Positions 51,903 through 60,932 of a stretch of 64,000 nt of DNA are shown in pieces. The translations under genes and the position numbers were made by a program. Source of the stretch: a virus; IMG/VR virus record IMGVR_UViG_3300021197_001635, positions 62,001 to 126,000 of that record. One strand, given 5' to 3'. The notes under the pieces are model-generated. The model had not been told where the DNA came from and ran no database searches. It saw only the letters and a program-made list of their open reading frames with translations. Position 1 is the first letter of the stretch; the number at the start of each line of letters is the position of its first letter.

Positions 51903-52247
51903 TTCCTAACGGAGTCACCCCTACAATTCAAGTCTTTTGGTGGGTTAATTCCCATCGAAAGACATTCTTGACAAGTGAATAAAGTCTCAGAAGAGGTGGT
52001 TCGAGTCCATCCATTAGGGCTTCAGTAAGACCCTGTAGTGTATGTCAGAGTTTAGCACGCTGAGACACGATTTTTCGTTTTTTGTTTGGAACTACCTACC
52101 AAAGGAGACCTGCTATGGAGACCTAAGATTTTATTAATAAGATAGGATTTTAAGATTATAGCACGTCGATTGACAGACTCAAAACAGCAACACAACCTAG
52201 CAGGGACTGGTCTTCCTCTTGGGTCGAGAACCAAAGGCCAGCGTCCT

Positions 52248-52272
52248 GACCCCGTACGTAACGGGGTCTTTT
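52248..52272 (+). terminator. Rho-independent terminator
   Basis: Eight-bp stem GACCCCGT/ACGGGGTC with a five-base loop, followed by TTTT, just ahead of a new promoter. Confidence 0.88.
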
Positions 52273-52278
52273 CATATA

Positions 52279-52307
52279 TTGACAGAAGATCCAAGCCATG
52301 GTATAAT
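52279..52307 (+). promoter_or_regulatory. Sigma70-like promoter
   Basis: TTGACA, 17 bases ending CCATGG, TATAAT; six bases after the terminator T tract. Drives the operon at 52334. Confidence 0.88.
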
Positions 52308-52333
52308 GGAAATGTCTCCAAAGGAGTGAAAAC

Positions 52334-52525
52334 ATGGCAAAAAGAGTATGGGACAGATTTGATGAAGAGGCAGAAAAAGAAGGCAATGCCTACAGTAGGC
52401 AGGTGATGACTCAGATCATCAAAAAAGGCGGAAGAGAAGGTAAAAAGATCAGGAAGCAAAGAAGTGGAATGCAGGCTGCTCTTAACCGATCCGAAATGCG
52501 TATTATGAGGAAATATTTGGTATGA
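52334..52525 (+). CDS. Small basic hypothetical protein
   Basis: 63 residues with AAGGAG seven bases upstream. Helical and basic in the C-terminal half (KKGGREGKKIRKQRSGMQ). Overlaps the next start by four bases. Not recognised. Confidence 0.55.
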   Translation: MAKRVWDRFDEEAEKEGNAYSRQVMTQIIKKGGREGKKIRKQRSGMQAALNRSEMRIMRKYLV

Positions 52526-52737
52526 ACAAGTTTTGTCTAGATTGTGGAAATGAAATCCCGATGGCACGTTTGGATGCCGTACCTGACACAGATTATTGTG
52601 TCGGATGTGTGGATAAGAATTCGAAGCCAGTTGTGGCTAGGTTGATCTTCAACCACAAGACCGCTGGTGAGGTATTCATCGCCAAGGGTAAAGAAAATGT
52701 GAGGATCCTTGAGAGGGAGTACTCGAGGGGCAGATGA
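52522..52737 (+). CDS. DksA/TraR-type zinc-finger protein
   Basis: 71 residues. CLDCGNEIPMARLDAVPDTD then YCVGC gives a complete four-Cys DksA/TraR finger, without the long N-terminal coiled coil of DksA. TraR-like phage proteins bind the RNA polymerase secondary channel and alter promoter choice, which would suit an early regulator; here only the finger is certain. Confidence 0.72.
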   Translation: MNKFCLDCGNEIPMARLDAVPDTDYCVGCVDKNSKPVVARLIFNHKTAGEVFIAKGKENVRILEREYSRGR

Positions 52738-52742
52738 TTCTT

Positions 52743-52750
52743 TATAAATA
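52743..52750 (+). promoter_or_regulatory. T4-type late promoter box
   Basis: Exact TATAAATA, six bases after the zinc-finger stop and 19 bases before the next ATG. It may add late expression to the 52769-56409 block. Confidence 0.55.
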
Positions 52751-52768
52751 ATTATAAAGGGACACCCC

Positions 52769-53029
52769 ATGAGAATCGTGAAAGTAACTTGGATAGATGC
52801 AGAAGAATATGGTGAAATCGGTTGGAACTCCCTAAAATCGATCAAAACTTATGCCAAGAAACCATGCCCCACTATGATTAGTGTTGGGCATGTGTTGTAT
52901 GAAGATGATAACCATATATCATTGATCAGCACTCTTGGTGATAAAGAGTCCAGCAGCCTTGAGAAAATACCAAAGAGCTTCATCAATAAGATAGAAGAAC
53001 TAGTAGAGAAGGTGAAAAAAGATGCCTAG
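52769..53029 (+). CDS. Hypothetical small protein
   Basis: 86 residues. Beta-rich first half (MRIVKVTWIDAEEYGEIGW, ISVGHVLYEDDNHISLIST), then a helical charged tail. The layout resembles small phage barrel proteins of unknown role. Overlaps the zinc-ribbon gene by eight bases. Confidence 0.58.
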   Translation: MRIVKVTWIDAEEYGEIGWNSLKSIKTYAKKPCPTMISVGHVLYEDDNHISLISTLGDKESSSLEKIPKSFINKIEELVEKVKKDA

Positions 53030-53315
53030 TTATGAATATGCATGCAAGGAATGTAAGGTGGTGTGGGAAGAGGACAGGTCAATCGCTAAATGCCTTGTAC
53101 CCACCAATAAAAAATGCCCACACTGCGATGCTAAAAGGGGCAGCATTTATAGGCACTTCAGCTCTGCGCCTGGAATGAAGATGGATGCTAATATGGATTT
53201 GACGAAAACTCATAATCATGGTGGATTCCAAGACGCGATGAGGAGAGTTGCAAACTCCCCAGGCGTAAAGGGGACTTACGCAGAGAAAATTATCAAAGAT
53301 AAACACATAAGTTGA
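53022..53315 (+). CDS. FmdB-type zinc-ribbon protein
   Basis: 97 residues. MPSYEYACKECKVVWEEDRS and CPHCDAKRG form the double CxxC ribbon of FmdB-like proteins, common as small putative regulators in phages and bacteria. The C-terminal HNHGGFQDAMRRVANSPG is basic. Function unproven. Confidence 0.68.
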   Translation: MPSYEYACKECKVVWEEDRSIAKCLVPTNKKCPHCDAKRGSIYRHFSSAPGMKMDANMDLTKTHNHGGFQDAMRRVANSPGVKGTYAEKIIKDKHIS

Positions 53316-53325
53316 GGCCTGAGAA

Positions 53326-53475
53326 ATGAAAGAAGAAGACAAGAAAATAATGATGCAAGATACCTTATCAATGCATATAGATAAGGTTCCAACCGATCAC
53401 GAGAAAGAAGGGGAAGAGGAATCAGATGCTTCCCCTCCAGCGAACAGTTCTAAAAACATTAGTCTCGATACTTGA
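53326..53475 (+). CDS. Small acidic hypothetical protein
   Basis: 49 residues, charged (KEEDKKIMMQDTLSMHIDK) with an acidic, Ser/Pro-rich end. It lies ten bases after the zinc-ribbon gene and 71 bases before purZ. No recognised family. Confidence 0.45.
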   Translation: MKEEDKKIMMQDTLSMHIDKVPTDHEKEGEEESDASPPANSSKNISLDT

Positions 53476-53546
53476 TAGGGTATAGACTCGCTAATAAATA
53501 AACATACACTATCACCATTAATCCCGAATGCAGGAGTATTTTCGTT

Positions 53547-54620
53547 ATGATTGAATCTGGTAAAGTGAATTTTCTAATCGATGGTCAGTGGGGAAGCACT
53601 GGCAAGGGCAAACTTGCTGGTTACATGTACAGCAAGCATGACAACCTGAGAATGGCAATTAGCGATAATATGCCAAATGCGGGTCACACCTTCACAAGAG
53701 ACGGCAAGAATTTCATCTTCAAGGCACTTCCCACTGGTGTTCTTTTCGATAATGTGACGTCGCTCATCGGTCCACAAGCAGTAATGGGCGAAGAACAGTT
53801 CCAATACGAGATGGAAATGGTGAAAAACGAAATCGGTCATTACCCCAAGGTAATTATCCACCCGATGGCGACGGTTGTCACCGCCAGTGACAAAGATGCT
53901 GAGGCAGGAATCGTCAGCAAGATGGCAAGCACTGGTCAGGGATCATGTTCTGCTACAGTTAAGAAGATGTGGAGACGAGGAGAGGCAAATCTTGCCAAGA
54001 ACAGCAAGGTATTCGGAGAGTACGTAGGAGATACGCACAATTTCTTGCATATGGGACTTAAGAAAGGTGATGCAGCACTTTCAGAAGGCAGTCAAGGTTT
54101 TGATCTTTCTATGAACTGCGGACACGCCTATCCACACACCACATCACGCGATTGCCTGATCGGCAGAATGATGGACAATGCTGGTTGTCCAGTTAAATCA
54201 GTGGGCAGCATCATCGCTTGTCTGAGGACACTGCCAATCCGAGTGGGTAGCACTGAGAACACCAGTGGTCCTTATTATGATGATCAGAACGAGATAGACT
54301 GGAAGATGGTATCTGAAATGTGCGGTCAAGACGTAGAAGAGAGAACCACAGTCACCCAGAGAGTGCGTAGGGTCTTCACCTTCTCCGAAGAGCAGACCAG
54401 AAAATTCTGCGAGTATGTACGTCCAGACTATGCATTCCTGAACTTCGTCAATTATTACAAGGACGAGCAGGAGAGAACGTCAGCAGTAGAATCTGTTGCC
54501 TCCATCTTGACAGAGTATGGTTGTGATCTTACACTGCTTGGGACAGGTGCAGAACTGGAGGATATGGTAGTCACCGATAATGAAACCATCCTCAACAAGC
54601 AGGAAACCTTATTCGCATGA
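53547..54620 (+). CDS. purZ: PurZ-like N6-succino-2-amino-dAMP synthetase (PurA homologue)
   Basis: 357 residues, shorter than bacterial PurA (about 430) and the length reported for phage PurZ. The adenylosuccinate-synthetase frame is clear: GQWGSTGKGK (13-22), NAGHT (44-48), STGQG (128-132), EGSQGFDLSMNCG (180-192), LPIRVGSTENTSGPY (229-243). In PurA the first motif is GDEGKGK with a catalytic Asp; here Asp is Ser17 and Glu is Thr18, the change reported for PurZ enzymes, which condense dGMP with aspartate. The GTP-specifying TKLD is also replaced (FLNFVNYY), fitting use of ATP/dATP. AGGAG lies ten bases upstream; ATGA coupling to a kinase gene. A PurZ0-like intermediate is an alternative. 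Confidence 0.87.
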   Translation: MIESGKVNFLIDGQWGSTGKGKLAGYMYSKHDNLRMAISDNMPNAGHTFTRDGKNFIFKALPTGVLFDNVTSLIGPQAVMGEEQFQYEMEMVKNEIGHYPKVIIHPMATVVTASDKDAEAGIVSKMASTGQGSCSATVKKMWRRGEANLAKNSKVFGEYVGDTHNFLHMGLKKGDAALSEGSQGFDLSMNCGHAYPHTTSRDCLIGRMMDNAGCPVKSVGSIIACLRTLPIRVGSTENTSGPYYDDQNEIDWKMVSEMCGQDVEERTTVTQRVRRVFTFSEEQTRKFCEYVRPDYAFLNFVNYYKDEQERTSAVESVASILTEYGCDLTLLGTGAELEDMVVTDNETILNKQETLFA

Positions 54621-55174
54621 TAATTAACTGTGTAATAGGTCAGGCTGGAAGTGGAAAATCTACCTTCATAGGACAGAAATTCCCTAGGGACCAGTACATT
54701 TTCTTTGATGTGGGTGACATCCTGAGAGGGATGTTTACCTGCTTCAAGGGCAATCAGGGCAATAAGAATGTCTGGAGCTTTGCTAACCCGTTGGTGTATA
54801 GCATTATGAAGAAGTGCGTCAGCATCTCTTCTAAGACCAATTACCCAGTTGTATTTGATGGATTTCCCAGAAATTCCACTCAAGTCAGGCATCTCCACCG
54901 ATACCTTACCTCCCCTAGATTGGGGAAGGTGGAGGTGCTGGTTCATTGTTTAGACATAAATATGGATGAGCAAATGTCCAGAATTGAGAAACGGAATGGT
55001 GGTCTAGACGAATATCAGATCAAGAGGATCAAGCAGTCTAGGAACGATTTTGAGGGTGTCATAGAAGAAGTAGAGAAACTGATGCTAGACTCCCGAAACC
55101 ATCCAGTATCCTATAAATGCATGTGGTACAAACAGGTAGATGATGGATTCACACTAGAACAACCTAGGAGATAG
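54617..55174 (+). CDS. Adenylate-kinase-like nucleoside monophosphate kinase (candidate dZMP kinase)
   Basis: 185 residues. P-loop GQAGSGKST (8-16), NMP-binding DVGDILRG (31-38), the adenylate-kinase signature VVFDGFPRNSTQ (78-89), and Arg-rich lid residues (MSRIEKRNGG, YQIKRIKQSRNDF near 130). It should phosphorylate a nucleoside monophosphate. The start codon overlaps the purZ stop, so both are made together; the simplest role is dZMP (or dGMP/dAMP) kinase after PurZ and host PurB. Published Z pathways rely on host kinases, so a dedicated phage kinase here would be new. Confidence 0.78.
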   Translation: MIINCVIGQAGSGKSTFIGQKFPRDQYIFFDVGDILRGMFTCFKGNQGNKNVWSFANPLVYSIMKKCVSISSKTNYPVVFDGFPRNSTQVRHLHRYLTSPRLGKVEVLVHCLDINMDEQMSRIEKRNGGLDEYQIKRIKQSRNDFEGVIEEVEKLMLDSRNHPVSYKCMWYKQVDDGFTLEQPRR

Positions 55175-55176
55175 AA

Positions 55177-55731
55177 ATGGCATCATTTAATATAGAAATA
55201 CCCGATGAATATCTAGGTGGTGGTGAAGATTTCGGTTTCACCACCGTCGATGCTGATGTTTTCGAGCAGCAGAACCAGCAAGAAAGAGAAGTAGCAGAAG
55301 AAGTTGCTGGTGAGATTTCTTCCAGTCTTACCAATCAGATCAATTCTAAGATGAGCATCTTAGAGGGAAAGATAAATGCTGTCTTATCCAGACTGGAAGA
55401 TAGCACTGGGGAAGATGCCATAGATTCATCCATAGACGTGAATAGGATCGAAGACAAAATAGATAAGATCCTAGCTATGGAGAACACTGAACTCGCACAG
55501 TCGATACAAGACCAAGGTGCAAGTATACGTGCTGTAATCGATGAGGTAGAAGAGAGAAAGAACCAACTAGAGACTCTGCATGCAGAGAAAATGATAGATC
55601 TAGAGAAACTGGTATTACCTCTGCTCATTAACCTCACTAAGAATCCAGAGAAAGAATACCTATACTGGCCTGATAGAGTTAGTAAAGTTCAAGATCAGAT
55701 CAAGAGGGTTCTGGAAGTAACCAGAGGGTAA
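55177..55731 (+). CDS. Coiled-coil protein of marine T4-like phages
   Basis: 184 residues. Acidic N-terminus, long helical middle (QQNQQEREVAEEVAGEISSS, GKINAVLSRLEDS, IDKILAMENTELAQSIQDQ), then a conserved end NLTKNPEKEYLYWPDRVSKV with QDQIKRVLEVTRG. That C-terminal signature recurs in marine T4-like phages near replication nuclease genes. Likely an oligomeric accessory factor; no enzymatic motif. Confidence 0.66.
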   Translation: MASFNIEIPDEYLGGGEDFGFTTVDADVFEQQNQQEREVAEEVAGEISSSLTNQINSKMSILEGKINAVLSRLEDSTGEDAIDSSIDVNRIEDKIDKILAMENTELAQSIQDQGASIRAVIDEVEERKNQLETLHAEKMIDLEKLVLPLLINLTKNPEKEYLYWPDRVSKVQDQIKRVLEVTRG

Positions 55732-55737
55732 TAAGTC

Positions 55738-56409
55738 ATGCGTGAATTATTTGAACATGTGGGTCTTCCAGACCAACTGATGGGAACCGATTTGGGTGTT
55801 ACCAACAAGAGCGGTAAGAGGTTCTATAAGGCGCCTGGTGGTGAACTACTGCCTAGCGTAACCACTGTGACTGGATGGGAGAAAAGACAATTTTTCGCAG
55901 AGTGGAGAAGGAAAAATCCGCAAGAGTCGAAGAGGGTTCTGTCTCAAGGAACTTCGCTGCATAAAGTGATTGAAGACTATCTTAATAATGATGCTGATTA
56001 TATGGGCAATGCTAAACCCAAAGTAATGAATCTATTTAACTACATCAAGCCTTTGCTTCATAAAATCAAGAAGATAAGAGCACAAGAAGTGGCATTGTGG
56101 AGCACCAAGATAGGTCTAGCAGGTAGGGTAGACTGCATTGCTGAATATGACGGAAAACTGTCTGTCATAGACTTCAAGAGTAGCAAAAGAGAGAAGAAAG
56201 TAGAATATATTGATAACTACTTCGCTCAGGCTACTGCATACTCTCTAATGTGGCAAGAAATCACTGGTATACCGATTGAGCAGATAGTAATACTGATATC
56301 TAGCGAAGACGGTACTATACAAGAATTCACGGATAAACCGATAAGCCATGTTGCAAGACTTAAAGAGATGATCGATGCCTACAACTTGGACTGTGGTGTC
56401 ACCTTGTAG
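55738..56409 (+). CDS. PD-(D/E)XK exonuclease (RecB/Cas4/MGME1-like)
   Basis: 223 residues. Core motifs in order: LLPSVTTVTG near 36, GTSLHKVIEDYL near 72 (motif with His), GLAGRVDCIAEYDGKLSVID near 126 (catalytic Asp) and DFKSSKRE near 145 (catalytic Lys), then QATAYSLMWQEITG. It matches small RecB-family exonucleases and MGME1-like phage nucleases that resect DNA for recombination or degrade host DNA. Co-operonic with purZ; it converges with the minus-strand adhesin gene, overlapping by 31 bases. Confidence 0.84.
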   Translation: MRELFEHVGLPDQLMGTDLGVTNKSGKRFYKAPGGELLPSVTTVTGWEKRQFFAEWRRKNPQESKRVLSQGTSLHKVIEDYLNNDADYMGNAKPKVMNLFNYIKPLLHKIKKIRAQEVALWSTKIGLAGRVDCIAEYDGKLSVIDFKSSKREKKVEYIDNYFAQATAYSLMWQEITGIPIEQIVILISSEDGTIQEFTDKPISHVARLKEMIDAYNLDCGVTL

Positions 56410-59400
56410 GTAGTCGTGTCGGCAGCGGTAGATCCAGGATTTAAGTATACCGCTTTGCCCTTTCTCTTGGGGACCGTGCCAGTGAACTTGCTGGGGGGAT
56501 TGGGGTTGGTATGATCGGTGAAGCTAGCAGCAGTAGTGATCGTTGTATCACTTGAAGCACCATCGGTATTCTTCTGGAGGATCTTGACATTAGCACCAGT
56601 GGTTGTTACTATGAGTCTGCCATCAGTCCTGAAGGATCTACCGTCTTCAAAGCAATTACTATCAAAGACACTAGTACCAAATGTGAACCCGTCTCCAGTT
56701 CCACTAGAAGCGGTGATCAAACATATATCTCCAGAGGGACCCCTAGCAACTCCTTGTTTCAGATATACACCCCCAGTTCCACCAGTCCATCCAGCAGTGC
56801 CCGTGTGTTCATTGACATATACCTCAATTAAACCGCGATGCCCTCCGCTTGACCCTATAGCTCTCGCTAAATTAGAGGCTCTATTCTTTGCACTAAGCAA
56901 ACTGCTGGTGGCATTAGTGCCCCTTCCGAACATGACGGGTATCGCAAATCCTACGACAGTGGCATGTGCTGATGTCACTCCAGAAGCAGATCCAGATATA
57001 CCACTCATATTATAACCACCGACACCATCTCCAGTTATGCTCTGGGTCAGTTTTATTGCCGATTTGTTGACGAAGTTTGCAGGATCATGATCTGCAGTAA
57101 TACTAAGATGTCCATTTATCGTGGCGAGTTCAATGGCGTTGTAGATATTGGTAGCCATCTGGTCATTGGTGAAAGTACCACCAGCAACAAATGCATAAGA
57201 ATTAACACCCAGTATGGGCATACCTGCACTACACGTCGCTCCAGTTCCACCAGTGGGACCAGCATCTGCTGATCTGCCCCCATCCCCTGTGAAGGTAATA
57301 GTTCTGGGACCCGAAAAACCTTGACCATTATATAGATTGTAATTATCTGTAATAATGAGGGTCTTCTTGCCCCAATTACCCACACTGGCATTAGTACCAC
57401 CACTGGCTTGATTCAATATAACATCTATATAGGCTGATGCGGTTGTTCCGAATGGTTCACCAGTGTTTAGATAACCTCCGCTGAAACCAGTCGCTCCATA
57501 ACCCCCATACTCTATTGATAGTAGACCTGAGGATAGGGTAGCACCTATTGGGGTATTACCCTTCGCACCTAGATTTCTACTTTGGATCAGTTCCACATAT
57601 GAAGTCACACCAGCTGGATCAGTTGCGGACAGGGAGATATCTTTATTAACGATTGCCATGCTGATCGCATCGAAGATACTGTCTGCTATCCCAGTAGGAC
57701 CTGAAGCACCATAGGTAGAAAATGCATATGCGTTGGGACCTAAAACTGGCATCCCCACCCCAGCAGAAGCACCAGTGCCTCCAGTTGCGGATGTAATGAT
57801 TCCACTTGAATAGAATCTGATGCTGCCAGTAGAACCAGTGTTACCGTCACTCAATGAGAACGAAACTAATCCACCAGTGGGTCCTTTCCACTCAGGGTCT
57901 GCTCCACCGTGGAATCCGAATGCTGATCCCTTAGAGGGCGCAATATTAGATGAAAAACTAGTGGAGTCATACTCGCTGAATCTAGCACCACTTATTCCTC
58001 TATTACCCTCTTGCCCTTTAACTACTTGGGCTAGATTTATAGTATAGGGGTTGGCAAACGTGGTGGTTATATTCAGGTCTCTATCTGCTATTGCTAGGGC
58101 TAATGCTTCACCTATTCTGGTTGCCACCCCAGCAGTGCCCAAGTTATGGGATCCAGATGATACAATCCCTCCAGTAAATGCTGTTGGTCCAGCACTACCA
58201 TTGAAATCTTGAGATATGGGGGTATCACCAGCAGTGCCCAAAATGGTTTGTGTTAGTATCAGTGCTCCTAATCCCCCAGTAGGACCACCCTCTGTTCCTG
58301 CAGTTGTCCCTGCTTCTACAGATATGCTGCCGCTGTGACCCCCAGTGCCCACTGCATCTGAAGAATCTGTTCCTCTGATTGCTTTCACCAAAGATGCCAC
58401 TGCAGATGCCGAACTTCCAGATGATGCTATGAACTTGTTCGTGATGAAATCTTGGAATGTAGCACCAGTATAGGTAATCCCGAATCCACTAGCATTGATG
58501 AGATGAAGGGTATCTCCAACAGTCGGTCCAGTTCCCCCAATAGTGAGGGTGGCGGCTGCAAACCTTTCAGAGGCTAAATCTCCCTGTATTCCGATCACAT
58601 ATCTTTTATGTCCAGATATGGTGGATGTGGGAGTAGATGAATCGAAATGGAAGGCAACTTCATTGCTGGAAGTGCCACCTCCAGAGAAGTTAGCACTATA
58701 AGTTATTCCTTGTGCGGTTGATCCACTGTCAGATATTGTTGTATTACCAACATTACCAGCTGTGGCTTGGGTCAGCAAAATTCCATATCCCCCAATGCCA
58801 CCAGTGATGGAAGAGTCGTAAGACAACGCGGAGCTTGTGCTACCGCTATTGCTAATAACTGTATTACCTTGGAAACCCACTGTTTCTTGTTCCAGATAGA
58901 TATTATAACTTCCAGTGGTTCCTACAATGCTTCCCTTCTGGGATGCTTTTATATCCAACTGGGTCATAGTATTAATACTTCTGGTCACCACTCCAGCTAT
59001 ACCGCTAGCGGTCAACCCCCCTATGGGCATGGTAGCGCCCATTACTCCGTGGGTCAGACCTGAACTAGCACCAGCATTAAAGGTGAACGTTATCCCAACA
59101 CCCGCAGAGTCTAATAAGTGGAATGTTCTATTACCAACTGTATCTGAAGAAGCACCTGAATTAATTGCTATTATGCCCTCAGCAGCGATCGCACCAGAGA
59201 CAGCAGAGGAGGTAGCACCTATATTGAGTGAAGTTAGGTTGATACCAGCTACTATATTGTCCCTAATCTTGCTAGAATTTAGACCGTCAACACCTATGGT
59301 CATGCCAGGCGCAGTCGATACCGATCCGTTGAAGGTGAATGTGAGTCCAGTCCCAGTATCATCTATTAGATGGAATGTCCTATTGGCAAGATTGACCTCA

Positions 59401-60932
59401 GCACCAGTCTGCCCAACCACTATTGTAGCAGTAGCCCTAGAGGGACCAGCATCCCTTAACACTAGATCAGATCCACCCCAATTTCCTTCTGCAGAAACTG
59501 CTGTGGAATCCAATTTTCCATTGCCTTCATTGATGATTAGTTGTGCGGTAGCACCAGTCCCAGCACTGTTATTTCCAACCAGAACCGATAATTTTGCATT
59601 AGCGGTTGTGCCATCATCCTTGGCGATATATACCTTGGATGTACCCTCAATTGAGTTGATACCTATCACAGAATTATCAGGCATATAACCAGTTGAACCT
59701 GTATGCATATTGAAAGTTAAACCAGCATTTAACAATACCCTATTATGTCCGTTCCTAGAATTGATAGCACTTTTTAAGTGACCAGCAGCGAGTATTGCCT
59801 TAGCCCCAGCATCCGAGCCACCACTGCCGTCTTGGAATACCACGTTTGTGCCACTTAGATCACCATCGGCAGCCGCACCATCTGCTACTGCTTTATATGT
59901 GACATCCGTTCCATCAGTAGATATCATCCTTATTGTACCATTCACCTCGGCAGCATTATCGAACGCGAATTCCGATGATGATCTAGCAGCAAAGTTCGGT
60001 TGTCCTCTATATTTAACTATCAGTTTGGGTCGATCAGTAGGTTCGGTAGCATTCACACTGTGGAACACATGAGCATTAAAATATTCACCAGCAGTTAGGT
60101 CTTGGTCTCTAACGATCATGAATCTACAGACGGATTGCTCGTTGGCAACAGCATGCTGAACCAAAGGAGTCACATCTATATTTAATTCAGAAACCCCATC
60201 TATACTTCCAGGATCATTAGAAATGCTATCTCCGAAAGAGGCTGTGACAAATAATGGGTTGTTGAAGTGTTGGGACGGACCAGCCTGCACATAGTCGTTT
60301 GCACCAGTTCCTTCTGTAGTCCAAGGTACACCTGATATTGAGTCAAACGCTTTCCAGAAATACCAGTCCATCTGCTTGATATCTGCTAGTTCGTTTGCAG
60401 ACCCATCTGCATTGGTAGTAATACCCGATATATCATGGTTAAGCAGGTAAACCTTTGCGCCATACTCTCTGGTCGTAACGCTTTGCTGTCTTCCAAATCC
60501 AAATATGTTTTTTATTTTCAACCTCAAAATGGCATTATCTATCTCAGTATCTGTGCGGAATTCTGGTAAACCGTCTGCCTCAGTGTTGGAGAGAGCAGTA
60601 TTCATATCAACTACTACCACACCCCTGCTAATCTGGGCACTATAGGAAGGCTCTAGATAGCAAGTACTAAGAGCATCACCAAATTTCCATTGACCAACCG
60701 TGAATTTTGCAAGATCCCATCTATCATTCTCCGACACAGGTGGTTCTTCACCAGCCCCATCCCACCACAAATGGCTGCAATATTCATCCCTTAGATAGGG
60801 TATAGAGGTATCCTCTTCAACATCTAAGACAACATTGTATTCCCGCGTTTGATCACGAGAAACACCACCTAAGACAGTATTCTGTCTGCCAGTTAATCTA
60901 TGCCTGGCTTTTTCACTCATGTAGCAATCCAC
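56379..60932 (-). CDS. Giant repetitive virion adhesin/tail-fibre protein
   Basis: 1517 residues. N-terminal 330 residues contain a DNRLRE-like carbohydrate/wall-associated pattern (EIDNAILRLKIKNIFG, STCYLEPSYSAQISRGVVVV, RPKLIVKYRG). The rest consists of about ten diverged 90-110-residue modules carrying recurrent units such as NRTFHLIDDTGTGLTFTFNG and ILLTQATAGNVGNTTISDSG. Gly/Ser/Thr/Ala-rich, few Lys/Cys, typical of long surface fibres. Probably a receptor-binding or decoration fibre. It overlaps the upstream gene by 16 bases. Confidence 0.72.
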   Translation of the reverse strand: MDCYMSEKARHRLTGRQNTVLGGVSRDQTREYNVVLDVEEDTSIPYLRDEYCSHLWWDGAGEEPPVSENDRWDLAKFTVGQWKFGDALSTCYLEPSYSAQISRGVVVVDMNTALSNTEADGLPEFRTDTEIDNAILRLKIKNIFGFGRQQSVTTREYGAKVYLLNHDISGITTNADGSANELADIKQMDWYFWKAFDSISGVPWTTEGTGANDYVQAGPSQHFNNPLFVTASFGDSISNDPGSIDGVSELNIDVTPLVQHAVANEQSVCRFMIVRDQDLTAGEYFNAHVFHSVNATEPTDRPKLIVKYRGQPNFAARSSSEFAFDNAAEVNGTIRMISTDGTDVTYKAVADGAAADGDLSGTNVVFQDGSGGSDAGAKAILAAGHLKSAINSRNGHNRVLLNAGLTFNMHTGSTGYMPDNSVIGINSIEGTSKVYIAKDDGTTANAKLSVLVGNNSAGTGATAQLIINEGNGKLDSTAVSAEGNWGGSDLVLRDAGPSRATATIVVGQTGAEVNLANRTFHLIDDTGTGLTFTFNGSVSTAPGMTIGVDGLNSSKIRDNIVAGINLTSLNIGATSSAVSGAIAAEGIIAINSGASSDTVGNRTFHLLDSAGVGITFTFNAGASSGLTHGVMGATMPIGGLTASGIAGVVTRSINTMTQLDIKASQKGSIVGTTGSYNIYLEQETVGFQGNTVISNSGSTSSALSYDSSITGGIGGYGILLTQATAGNVGNTTISDSGSTAQGITYSANFSGGGTSSNEVAFHFDSSTPTSTISGHKRYVIGIQGDLASERFAAATLTIGGTGPTVGDTLHLINASGFGITYTGATFQDFITNKFIASSGSSASAVASLVKAIRGTDSSDAVGTGGHSGSISVEAGTTAGTEGGPTGGLGALILTQTILGTAGDTPISQDFNGSAGPTAFTGGIVSSGSHNLGTAGVATRIGEALALAIADRDLNITTTFANPYTINLAQVVKGQEGNRGISGARFSEYDSTSFSSNIAPSKGSAFGFHGGADPEWKGPTGGLVSFSLSDGNTGSTGSIRFYSSGIITSATGGTGASAGVGMPVLGPNAYAFSTYGASGPTGIADSIFDAISMAIVNKDISLSATDPAGVTSYVELIQSRNLGAKGNTPIGATLSSGLLSIEYGGYGATGFSGGYLNTGEPFGTTASAYIDVILNQASGGTNASVGNWGKKTLIITDNYNLYNGQGFSGPRTITFTGDGGRSADAGPTGGTGATCSAGMPILGVNSYAFVAGGTFTNDQMATNIYNAIELATINGHLSITADHDPANFVNKSAIKLTQSITGDGVGGYNMSGISGSASGVTSAHATVVGFAIPVMFGRGTNATSSLLSAKNRASNLARAIGSSGGHRGLIEVYVNEHTGTAGWTGGTGGVYLKQGVARGPSGDICLITASSGTGDGFTFGTSVFDSNCFEDGRSFRTDGRLIVTTTGANVKILQKNTDGASSDTTITTAASFTDHTNPNPPSKFTGTVPKRKGKAVYLNPGSTAADTTTYKVTPQSKL

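Larger units (their letters stand above)
51903..52333 (+). other. 431-bp gene-free region
   Basis: No convincing gene. It holds a hairpin GTCTTT...AAAGAC (51931-51962), a tRNA T-arm-like piece GGTGGTTCGAGTCCATCC (about 51995-52012), an ATT-rich stretch near 52130, the terminator at 52248 and the promoter at 52279. Confidence 0.6.

Noticed and set aside
51994-52020. Sixth tRNA from a TTCGAGTCC-containing arm
   Set aside because: Only a T-arm-like stem is found; no matching acceptor 5' strand, D arm or anticodon arm upstream. At most a tRNA remnant.
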